NCBI RefSeq assembly: GCF_900637555.1
Contig: NZ_LR134378.1
Span: forward strand, 2,180,001-2,244,000
Source: Lautropia mirabilis
Lineage (GTDB): Bacteria; Pseudomonadota; Gammaproteobacteria; Burkholderiales; Burkholderiaceae_E
Direction: 5' to 3'
Length of the DNA: 64,000 bases
This document shows, piece by piece, positions 49,091 to 56,837 of this stretch. A program made the translations under genes and the position numbers. Under the pieces are notes generated by a model, which worked only from the letters and a program-made list of their open reading frames with translations, ran no database searches and had not been told where the DNA came from. Numbering within the stretch: position 1 is the stretch's first letter; each line of letters begins with the position of its first letter.

Positions 49091-50440
49091 ATGACAACCG
49101 CCAAACCTGCCTACACCGCATCGCTGTCGTTCTCGGATGGTTCCGCCGGCACTGAGTTCCCGGTCTACAAGGGAACCACGGGGCCGGATGTCATTGACAT
49201 CCGCAAGCTTTACGCCAATACCGGCAAGTTCACCTTCGACCCCGGCTTCATGTCCACCGGGGCCTGCGAATCCGCCATCACCTACATCGACGGTGACAAG
49301 GGCGAGCTGCTGTATCGGGGCTATCCCATCGAGGATCTCGCCAAGCACTGCGACTACCTGGACGTCTGCCACCTGCTGCTGAAGGGCGAGCTGCCCTCGC
49401 CCCAGGAGAAGGCCGACTTCGACTACGTCGTCACCCACCACACCATGCTGCACGAGCAGATGGTCCGCTTCTTCAGCGGCTTCCGTCGTGACGCCCACCC
49501 GATGTCGGTGCTGGTGGCCAGCGTGGGTGCACTGGCTGCGTTCTATCACGACTCGCTCGACATCAGCAAGGAAGAGCACCGCCACGTGGCCTCCATCCGG
49601 CTCATCTCCAAGATGCCGACACTGGTGGCCATGGCCTACAAGTACTCGCAGGGCCAGCCCTTCGCCTATCCGCGCAACAAGCTCAGCTACACCGCCAACT
49701 TCATGCACCTGATGTTCTCGACGCCCTGCGACGAGTACGTTCCCAACGAGGTGCTGGTGCGTGCGCTGGATCGCATTCTCATCCTGCATGCCGACCACGA
49801 GCAGAACGCCTCCACTTCCACGGTGCGTCTGGCCGGCTCGTCGGGTGCCAACCCGTTCGCCTGTATCGCCGCCGGTATCGCGACCCTGTGGGGCCCGGCG
49901 CACGGTGGCGCCAACGAGGCCGCACTCGTCATGCTGGAAGACCTGCTGGCCAAGGGTGGTGTCGACAAGATCGGCGAGTTCATCAAGCAAGTGAAGAACA
50001 AGGAGTCCGGCGTCAAGCTGATGGGCTTCGGCCACCGCGTCTACAAGAACTATGACCCGCGTGCCAAGCTGATGCAGGAAACCTGCGCCGAGGTGCTGAC
50101 CGAGCTGGGTCTGGAGAACGATCCGCTCTTCAAGCTGGCCCGCAAGCTCGAGCAGATCGCGCTGGAAGACGATTACTTCGTCTCCCGCAAGCTCTACCCG
50201 AACGTGGACTTCTACTCGGGCATCGTTCAGCGCGCCATGGGCATCCCCACCAGCATGTTCACGGCCATCTTTGCCATGGCTCGTACCGTGGGCTGGATTG
50301 CGCAATGGAGCGAGATGCTGGGCGATCCCGACCAGAAGATTGGCCGTCCGCGTCAGCTCTACATGGGCCAGACCAAGCGGAAGATCACCACGCCGTCCAC
50401 CAAGCTGGGCACCCACAGCTGGGAGTCCTCGCCGCACTAA
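49091..50440 (+). CDS. gltA: Citrate synthase (type II, hexameric)
   Basis: Condenses oxaloacetate and acetyl-CoA. Catalytic residues are in [16 protein letters not shown] (His), [18 protein letters not shown] (His and Asp) and the late RPRQLYMG. An N-terminal beta region (VDIR-like [20 protein letters not shown]) marks the NADH-sensitive Gram-negative type. 449 residues. It ends with a strong terminator, which closes the sdh-gltA unit. Confidence 0.98.
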   Translation: MTTAKPAYTASLSFSDGSAGTEFPVYKGTTGPDVIDIRKLYANTGKFTFDPGFMSTGACESAITYIDGDKGELLYRGYPIEDLAKHCDYLDVCHLLLKGELPSPQEKADFDYVVTHHTMLHEQMVRFFSGFRRDAHPMSVLVASVGALAAFYHDSLDISKEEHRHVASIRLISKMPTLVAMAYKYSQGQPFAYPRNKLSYTANFMHLMFSTPCDEYVPNEVLVRALDRILILHADHEQNASTSTVRLAGSSGANPFACIAAGIATLWGPAHGGANEAALVMLEDLLAKGGVDKIGEFIKQVKNKESGVKLMGFGHRVYKNYDPRAKLMQETCAEVLTELGLENDPLFKLARKLEQIALEDDYFVSRKLYPNVDFYSGIVQRAMGIPTSMFTAIFAMARTVGWIAQWSEMLGDPDQKIGRPRQLYMGQTKRKITTPSTKLGTHSWESSPH

Positions 50441-50492
50441 GCGACGACGTGGGGCAGGGCGCATTGCCGCAAGGCTGCGCCCTGACACAAAG

Positions 50493-50526
50493 AGAAACGG
50501 CACCCTTGAGGTGCCGTTTCTGCTTT
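50493..50526 (+). terminator. Intrinsic terminator after gltA
   Basis: AGAAACGGCACC and GGTGCCGTTTCT form a perfect 12-bp stem with loop CTTGA (50493-50521), then GCTTTT. Confidence 0.9.
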
Positions 50527-50700
50527 TCAGGGGCAAATCCTTCCCCTGTACTAGGCGCTGATGGATGGGCCTCCATGTTCGGGACTGAATCGGATCCATG
50601 CAACATGGCAGGTTCCCGGTTTCAGAACACCGTCCCGTTCAGCCTCATCCATGATGGCAGACCCTTGATGCATGAGGGACGCCATTTGGAGGCGGTCATT

Positions 50701-51543
50701 TCACCTCGGCAACTGGAACTCCCCGCTGCTGGCCAGCAGCACCCCGTGATCGGCCGCTTCCTGCAGGAAGGCGGCATGCTGCTGCTCGAAGCCCGAGACC
50801 GGACTCATGCAATCGGTCAGCAGCACGAAGTGCTTCAGGTTCTCGGCAGGCAGATGGGCAAACAGATCCCGCGCGGTGTAGGCCACGCAGTGGCTGCTGG
50901 CTTCGCCGGCAATCACGACCTGATCGGCGGCAGCAATCCGTTCCAGCAGCGGCATGTTCAGCTGGGTGCTGGGGTCCTGCGGGTCGGGCACTTCGGCCTG
51001 CAGGGCACTGTAGTGTTCGGTGTAGGGGTTCGTGCCCTTGATGACCGACATGGCAGCGCGCTGGCGTTGACGCTGCCAGCGCTCCAGGGCCCCCAGGACC
51101 GCATGATGGATGCCATGCCCCCAGCTGCCCAGCTGACAGTGCACGGGCCAGACCATGTGCGTGTAGCGTCCCCGCGCTTCCAGCGCTTCCAGGTAGTTGA
51201 GCGCGTAGGCCTGCAGGGCAGGATCGGCCGTGCGAAACTGCCCCGAGCGCACCGAGGCGGCCGTGATGGCCGTGAACGCCGCCACCTCGCCCCCCTGACC
51301 GGTACGCCAGCAGTCCGGATGGGCAATATCGAAGTACTGATGGGAGTCCAGTGTCACGACGATGTCGTCGATGTGATCGGCATTCTCGTCCAGCCAGGAG
51401 GCCAGGCGGCGCATGTCGGCATGGGCGCCGGGCACGGGCAGCGAGGGAAAGATCAGCTGACCGGAAATGCTGTCGGTCCCGGCAGGCAGGTCACAGAAAT
51501 CGTTCTGCGGATCGACGATCAGTACCAGGGTGGACGGATTCAT
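50701..51543 (-). CDS. Nicotinamidase-like cysteine hydrolase (isochorismatase fold)
   Basis: The catalytic triad of the family is visible: Asp in LIVDPQNDFCD (residue 11), Lys in SVIKGTNPYTEHYSA, and Cys in EASSHCVAYTARDL. Metal-binding positions of nicotinamidases fit TLDSHQYFDIAHP. These features favour nicotinamide to nicotinate hydrolysis (PncA-like), but at 280 residues it is longer than PncA (~210), with extra sequence between the metal site and the Lys. The long WPVHC-containing insert resembles the amidase group annotated as 'cysteine hydrolase'. No NAD-salvage neighbours. Confidence 0.8.
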   Translation of the reverse strand: MNPSTLVLIVDPQNDFCDLPAGTDSISGQLIFPSLPVPGAHADMRRLASWLDENADHIDDIVVTLDSHQYFDIAHPDCWRTGQGGEVAAFTAITAASVRSGQFRTADPALQAYALNYLEALEARGRYTHMVWPVHCQLGSWGHGIHHAVLGALERWQRQRQRAAMSVIKGTNPYTEHYSALQAEVPDPQDPSTQLNMPLLERIAAADQVVIAGEASSHCVAYTARDLFAHLPAENLKHFVLLTDCMSPVSGFEQQHAAFLQEAADHGVLLASSGEFQLPR

Positions 51544-51725
51544 GGAGTCCCTTTCAAGTAGACCGGCGATTGTAAAGTATGCCGATTTTTCCCGGAAAGC
51601 CTTTCATGACCCAACACGGTGCCTTGATCTGGCTGAGAGGACGAAGTCCTCCTGGCCCGCACAGGGAGCGGCACCACGGAAGATCAGCGTCCCACACACG
51701 CACGACCACGCAGGCCATGAAACGA

Positions 51726-51755
51726 GAAAGGGGCCCCCTGATGGAGCCCCTTGAA
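51726..51755 (-). terminator. Stem-loop downstream of the AspT/YidE-type transporter gene
   Basis: On the minus strand AAGGGGCTCC and GGGGGCCCCTT pair imperfectly around ATCA, followed by TCTCGTTT, about 75 bases past the transporter stop. Confidence 0.5.
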
Positions 51756-51827
51756 GGGATGCCTGTTGAATCCGGCTTCCGGACGGCAGGAGACTGGCAC
51801 GCGGCCTGCCGGCAGGATCGGCGGGAA

Positions 51828-53423
51828 TCAGCCTACGCCCAGCACGGCCCCCAGGATGTGCACCATCACGATCTTCAGGATCGTCATCGACGGGAAGATC
51901 ATGGCATAGCCGATATCGGGCTTGTCGGTGCCCAGTGTACGGCTGGTGAAGGCGATGATGGCAGGGTTGCCGGTGGCACCCGACATCACGCCGGCCGCCA
52001 TGTCGAAGGGCAGCTTGAAGACATGCAGGGACAACAGCAGCACCACCAGGCTCAGCACGGTCACGAAGACGATGCCCACCAGCAGGTAAACGCCACTGTG
52101 GGTGACAGTCTGCACGAAGGTTTCGCCCGAGGCCATGCCCACCTGCGCCAGGAAGAGCGACAGGCCGAAGTTGCGCAGCGCCAGGTTGGCAGGTACCGGC
52201 ATCGTCCAGGTGATGCGGCCGGTCTTGCGGATCTTGCCCAGGATGAGGGCCACCAGCAGCAGGCCGGCAAAGCCCAGCGAGAAGTGGCCCAGTCCCGGCA
52301 GGTAGATGGGAATGGCGCCCAGCCCCAGACCCAGTGCAGCCCCCAGGCCGATTCCGATGAAGCTGATCTCGCCGCTGGCGCGCACCGAGTCGCCAAAGAC
52401 GCGCCGCAGGTCAGGGATGTGGTCGATATGGGCCAGCACGCCGATCTGGTCGCCGACCTCCAGCGTCAGGTCCAGCGTGACGCTGATGTCCTCGTCGACA
52501 CGCCGCACATGCAGGAAGCTGGTCTCGAAGTCCAGCATCCGCTTGACCTCACGGATGGTCTTGCCGGCCAGCTTGGTGTTGGAAACGAAGAGCCGCAGAT
52601 AGTCCAGCTCGCCGTGGCTGCGCCGGAAGGTATCGCCCACATGCTGGCCCAGCATCTTCTCGGCCTCGGTCATGCGCTCGGCGTCCACGCCGGTGATCAG
52701 CACCACGTCACCCAGCTGCAGCGGCCCGTGCACCTCGGCCGAATGGGCCTGACCGTCGCGGTAGACGGTCGAAGCCGCCACGCCCTGGGGCAGCCAGCTG
52801 GCCAGCTCCAGCAGGGTCTTGCCCACGACGTAGCCGTTCTCCACGCGTACCGCGTGCATCTTCAGCGAAATGCGCTCCTGTGGCGCGATCCGTGGACGGA
52901 AAAAGGCGTTGTACAGGCCGATGACCAGGATCGGGATGGCCACCCCGAACGGGTAGGCCACTGAGTAGCCGGTGGCGGGCAAGTTGTTGCCGGTCAGCGC
53001 CATGGCCGCCTGCAGCGACGAGGTGCTGGTGCCGGCGCCGGCGAAGACACCCAGCGTTTCGGGCAGCGAGATGTCGGGGAACAGCCAGACCGTGGCGACC
53101 GTCATCAGGGCCATGATCACCACGCCGATGATCGAGGCGGCGTTGGCCCGCAACCCCACCGGGCTGGTCAGGCCGTCAAAGAACTGCTTGCCGTAGGCCA
53201 GGCCCACCCCGTACAGGAAGAGCAGCAGCCCCAGTGACCCGAGCGCCGAGGGCATGGCCGATGCCGGGGCAAAGGCGCCGACCGCCAGTGCCACGAACAG
53301 CACGGCCCCCGAGCCCAGTGAGAAACCCTTGATGCTGACGGCGCCTACTGCGTGTCCCAGCGCCATGGTGGCAAAGAGTGCCAGCATGGGCTGGTTGGAC
53401 AGGAAATTCGCCAATTCCGACAT
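51828..53423 (-). CDS. AspT/YidE-family (AAE) membrane transporter
   Basis: Duplicated aspartate:alanine-exchanger-type carrier. Five N-terminal helices carry the motif AGAGTSTSS; two cytosolic RCK_C/TrkA_C regulatory domains follow (about 200-370), then five or six C-terminal helices with the partner motif SGATGNPAIIAF. 531 residues, as for YidE/YbjL. The transported anion is unknown; family members move aspartate, alanine or dicarboxylates. It lies 104 bases after the RclA-like gene on the same strand. Confidence 0.88.
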   Translation of the reverse strand: MSELANFLSNQPMLALFATMALGHAVGAVSIKGFSLGSGAVLFVALAVGAFAPASAMPSALGSLGLLLFLYGVGLAYGKQFFDGLTSPVGLRANAASIIGVVIMALMTVATVWLFPDISLPETLGVFAGAGTSTSSLQAAMALTGNNLPATGYSVAYPFGVAIPILVIGLYNAFFRPRIAPQERISLKMHAVRVENGYVVGKTLLELASWLPQGVAASTVYRDGQAHSAEVHGPLQLGDVVLITGVDAERMTEAEKMLGQHVGDTFRRSHGELDYLRLFVSNTKLAGKTIREVKRMLDFETSFLHVRRVDEDISVTLDLTLEVGDQIGVLAHIDHIPDLRRVFGDSVRASGEISFIGIGLGAALGLGLGAIPIYLPGLGHFSLGFAGLLLVALILGKIRKTGRITWTMPVPANLALRNFGLSLFLAQVGMASGETFVQTVTHSGVYLLVGIVFVTVLSLVVLLLSLHVFKLPFDMAAGVMSGATGNPAIIAFTSRTLGTDKPDIGYAMIFPSMTILKIVMVHILGAVLGVG

Positions 53424-53527
53424 GTGGCCCCTCCAAGGCAGGCTAGCATGTCAGCATTGTGAACTATTTTCAAAAACGGCGCCGTCGAAACCGAGGCCGG
53501 CCGGGGGCAACCGGCCGGAACAGGGTA

Positions 53528-54916
53528 TCAGCCCAGCGTGGCGAAGAGGTCGTTGAGCGCCTCGGCCATCGTCGGGTGCGTGAAGATCTGGTCCTTCACG
53601 TAGCGGGCCGGGATGTTGTGGTCGATCGCCATCTTGAAGAGGTTGATGACCTCATGGGCCTCGGCGCACAGCAGCGTCACGCCCAGGATGCGACCCGTAT
53701 CGGCATCGACCACCGCCTTGAGCAGCCCGTCGGTCTGACCCAGCACCTTGGCCTTCGGAATTGCCATCGCCTTCATCGTGGCCACCCGGATGTTGCGGCC
53801 GGCGGCGCGGGCTGCACTCTCGGTCATGCCGACGTGACCCAGCGGCGGCTGCGTGAACACGGCCGTCGGGAAGACGGCACGGTCGGCGCGGCTACGCTGG
53901 CCGCTGCCCAGCAGCTGGTCACGCACGATGCGGTAGTCATCCAGCGAAATGTAGGTGAACTGCGGGCTGCCCGCCACGTCCCCCATGGCCCAGATGTGCG
54001 GGGCGGCGCGCAGGTGGTCGTCGGTCTCGATGAAGCCGCGTGCGTTGGTGCGCACCCCGGCACGCTCCAGCTGCAGCCCGTCGGTATTGGGGCGACGGCC
54101 AATGGCCAGCAGCACGGCATCGGCGTCGAAGCGCCCGCCATCCGTCACCACCGTGGTCTGATCCTTGCCCTCGGCGCTCTTCGTTTCCTCGAAGTGCGTG
54201 ATCTTCGCGCCCAGCACGATCTTCACGCCACGTGCTTCCAGAATGCGGCGCATCTCGTCGGCAATGTCGCGGTCCTCGCGCGGCAGGAAGGTGTCCAGCG
54301 CGTCGATGACCGTCACTTCCGTGCCGAAGGCCCGGTACATGAAGGCAAATTCCAGACCGATGTAGCCACCGCCGACGATCACCATCCGCCGGGGATGGGC
54401 CTCCAGCGACAGCACGCCGGTGCTGTCATGGATCCGGGGGCCGTCCACGCCAGGGATCTTCGGCACCACCGGCAGGCTGCCGGTATTGATGAAGATGCGC
54501 TCCGCGCGGATGGCGCGCTCCCCCTGCTCGCCGGCGTCACCCACGGCGCCGGTGACGATCACGGTGTTGGCATCCTCGAAGCGTGCACGGGCGTTGATGA
54601 CGCGCACCCGCTCCATCTCGTCCAGTTTGGCGAAGTTGGCAGCGCGCAGCTTCGGGATCAGGCCATTCTTGGCCTTCATGGCCGCCGCAAAGACGTCGGC
54701 CCCCTCGGTGGCGCAGGCGGCGCGGCGCTCGCCTTCCACCAGCAGTTTCTTGGACGGGATGCAACCGATGTTGATGCAGGTGCCCCCGTACATCTGGTCG
54801 GAAGCCTCCACCAGGATCACGTCCTGGCCATGCTTGGCCAGGTCGGCAGCCAGCGTCTTGCCGGCCTTGCCGAAACCGATGATGAGGTTGGTTGTCTGAA
54901 GCGTTTGCATGATCAT
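53528..54916 (-). CDS. rclA: RclA-like flavoprotein disulfide reductase
   Basis: FAD/NAD(P)H pyridine nucleotide-disulfide oxidoreductase very close in pattern to E. coli RclA, which protects against hypochlorous acid and reduces Cu(II). It has LIIGFGKAGKTLA at the N-terminus, the redox pair C47/C52 in GGTCINIGCIPSKKLL, FLPREDRDIADEMRRIL, WAMGDVAGSPQFTYISLDDYRIVRD-type motifs and the C-terminal DQIFTHPTMAEALNDLF. 462 residues from ATG 54916 (AAGG just upstream); ATG 54910 is possible. No rclR, rclB or rclC is present beside it. Confidence 0.87.
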   Translation of the reverse strand: MIMQTLQTTNLIIGFGKAGKTLAADLAKHGQDVILVEASDQMYGGTCINIGCIPSKKLLVEGERRAACATEGADVFAAAMKAKNGLIPKLRAANFAKLDEMERVRVINARARFEDANTVIVTGAVGDAGEQGERAIRAERIFINTGSLPVVPKIPGVDGPRIHDSTGVLSLEAHPRRMVIVGGGYIGLEFAFMYRAFGTEVTVIDALDTFLPREDRDIADEMRRILEARGVKIVLGAKITHFEETKSAEGKDQTTVVTDGGRFDADAVLLAIGRRPNTDGLQLERAGVRTNARGFIETDDHLRAAPHIWAMGDVAGSPQFTYISLDDYRIVRDQLLGSGQRSRADRAVFPTAVFTQPPLGHVGMTESAARAAGRNIRVATMKAMAIPKAKVLGQTDGLLKAVVDADTGRILGVTLLCAEAHEVINLFKMAIDHNIPARYVKDQIFTHPTMAEALNDLFATLG

Positions 54917-55280
54917 TCTGCCTTGATTGAATGCTTGTCGGCCGTGCGGTCGAAAATGGGCGGACGGGGAAGGGGATGCGGTCATCTCCGCACCACGGGC
55001 GCCACGGTGAAATAGTCTTTTACACTGCGAGAACTGCTTTTGATTTAATTATTCTATAACTCCTGACAAGCCCCTTCTGACACGTTCTGACGTTTCGGCG
55101 CCTCGCAGCTGCCGTTCGTCCGGTTCCGTTCAGGAGACAAGGTGATCGTGTGCATCCGTCAGCCACCGCACGACATCCAGCCCATATCCCCATCGGCGTG
55201 TCTGTCTTCCGGAGAATTTCGCCGGGCGCCCACGCTTGCGGGACAATAGGGCGCACAACCCCACCAGACAGGGAGTTCGA
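54917..55280. other. Divergent intergenic region rclA - cbpA
   Basis: 364 bases with an unusually AT-rich island at 55037-55060 that holds the candidate rclA promoter. No gene seen; the long minus-strand frame from 56027 is a shadow of cbpA. Confidence 0.45.
55042..55069 (-). promoter_or_regulatory. Candidate rclA promoter in an AT-rich island
   Basis: On the minus strand TTGTCA (55069-55064), a 16-base spacer, then TAAATC (55047-55042), about 125 bases before rclA. Confidence 0.5.
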
Positions 55281-56249
55281 GTGGACTACAAGGATTACTA
55301 CAAGATCCTCGGGGTCGAGAAGACCGCGAGTGCCGACGAGATCAAGAAGGCCTATCGTCGGCTGGCACGCAAGTACCACCCGGACGTCAGCAAGGAACCC
55401 GATGCGGCCGAGCGGATGTCCGAGATCAATGAGGCCAACACGGTGCTGTCCGACCCCGAGCGGCGTGCCGCCTACGACCAGCTGGGTGATGCCGGCCAGT
55501 TCCAGCAGGGGGGCTTCCAGCCACCGCCGGGCTGGCAGGGTGCGCAGAGGGCATCGGGCTTTGGCGGATTCGGCACCCATCGGGGCGATGGCTTCGAGGA
55601 CGGTGCCGGCTACAGCAGCTTCTTCGAGGAGCTGTTCGGTCGTGGCCAGGCCTTCCGGCGTGGCGGCCAGCCGCACGACATGCGGGGCGCCGACCAGCAC
55701 GCCACCATTCAGATGACGGTGCCCGAAAGCTACAGCGGCACGAAGCGCACACTGGCGCTGCGTACCGTCGAGCTGGATGACGAGGGCCATGCGCACGAGC
55801 GCGTGCGCGAGCTGGAAGTGAGCATTCCGAAGGGCGTGCGCGAAGGGCAGATGATCCGCCTGGCCGGCAAGGGTCAGCCCGGCATGGGCCATGGGCCCGC
55901 GGGCGACCTGCTGCTGGAGGTGAAGTTTGCCGACGACAGGCGCTGGCATGCCGAAGGCAAGGATGTGTACCAGCAGGTGCACGTCACGCCCTGGCAGGCC
56001 GCACTCGGTGGCCCGGTCGAATTCCACACCCTGGCCGGCACCTTCCAGATCAGCGTTCCGCCCGGCAGCCAGTCCGGTCGCAAGCTGCGCATCCGCGGCA
56101 AGGGCCTGCCGGCCAAGGAGCCGGGCGACCTGTACCTGGTGCTGGAGATCACCGTACCCGTGCCCACCACCGATGCCCAGCGTGAAGCCTATGCCGCCCT
56201 GGCCAGGGCATTCGGCAACCCGACGAATCGAGAGGACAGCGCAGCATGA
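55281..56249 (+). CDS. cbpA: DnaJ-class curved DNA-binding co-chaperone CbpA
   Basis: J-protein co-chaperone of DnaK that also binds curved DNA in E. coli. The J domain at 2-70 has HPD at 33-35 (KYHPDVS), then a Gly/Phe/Gln-rich linker (GGFQPPPGWQG, GFGGFG) and two C-terminal substrate-binding domains without zinc fingers. The start is GTG 55281 (VDYKDYYKILGV) with GGGAG five bases upstream, giving 322 residues. It is translationally coupled to cbpM. Confidence 0.94.
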   Translation: MDYKDYYKILGVEKTASADEIKKAYRRLARKYHPDVSKEPDAAERMSEINEANTVLSDPERRAAYDQLGDAGQFQQGGFQPPPGWQGAQRASGFGGFGTHRGDGFEDGAGYSSFFEELFGRGQAFRRGGQPHDMRGADQHATIQMTVPESYSGTKRTLALRTVELDDEGHAHERVRELEVSIPKGVREGQMIRLAGKGQPGMGHGPAGDLLLEVKFADDRRWHAEGKDVYQQVHVTPWQAALGGPVEFHTLAGTFQISVPPGSQSGRKLRIRGKGLPAKEPGDLYLVLEITVPVPTTDAQREAYAALARAFGNPTNREDSAA

Positions 56250-56593
56250 ACGACAAGGTCTTTTCCGACGACTCCGGCCACATTGAGGTGCTGGAGCAAC
56301 ACAGCCTGACCATCACCCAGTTCGCCAATGCCTGCAACGTGAGCGAAACCTGGGTGGTCCAGCGCGTGCACGGCGGCGTTGTGGATCTGGCCGGCGAGGG
56401 CGATGCCAGCCCCGGTGCCGATGTCCAGGCCTGGCGCTTTCCGGGTCATGGCATCGTGCGTGCCCGGCGCATTGCCGACCTGGAGCGCACCTTCGATGCC
56501 GACCCGCAGCTGGCCGCCCTGACGGCCGACCTGATGGATGAAGTGGGCCGCCTGCGCGCCCTACTGCGACTGCCGCGTCAGTCGTCGCGCTGA
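56246..56593 (+). CDS. cbpM: Chaperone modulator CbpM
   Basis: Inhibits CbpA by binding its J domain. MerR-like HTH N-terminus (SLTITQFANACNVSETWVVQRVHGG) and a C-terminal helical part (DLERTFDADPQLAALTADLMDEVGRLRALL) as in the MerR_2/CbpM family. 115 residues. It overlaps the cbpA stop by ATGA. Confidence 0.9.
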   Translation: MNDKVFSDDSGHIEVLEQHSLTITQFANACNVSETWVVQRVHGGVVDLAGEGDASPGADVQAWRFPGHGIVRARRIADLERTFDADPQLAALTADLMDEVGRLRALLRLPRQSSR

Positions 56594-56680
56594 ATCCGCC
56601 GTCGGTGGGGTTCCGGCCACAGGGCGCTACGGGTTATCCCTGAAATGCCCCGCTGGCCGGCCGGAAGCCCCTGATCGCGG

Positions 56681-56689
56681 TGCTATTAT
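56681..56689 (+). promoter_or_regulatory. Candidate extended -10 promoter for odhA
   Basis: TGCTATTAT is an extended -10 (TG-N-TATTAT) about 150 bases before odhA, without a recognisable -35. Confidence 0.45.
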
Positions 56690-56837
56690 GCGGACTGACT
56701 TTTCAGTCTCGCTGGGCCGGACGGACGGACCGGCCGGTTGCTGCATGCAGGTCCTGGAAGCCAGGACCGCATGTGATCCGGGACGATTCTCCCCGGCACG
56801 ACTTCAACGAGAAACTCGTTTGACAGGTGAAGCAAAC

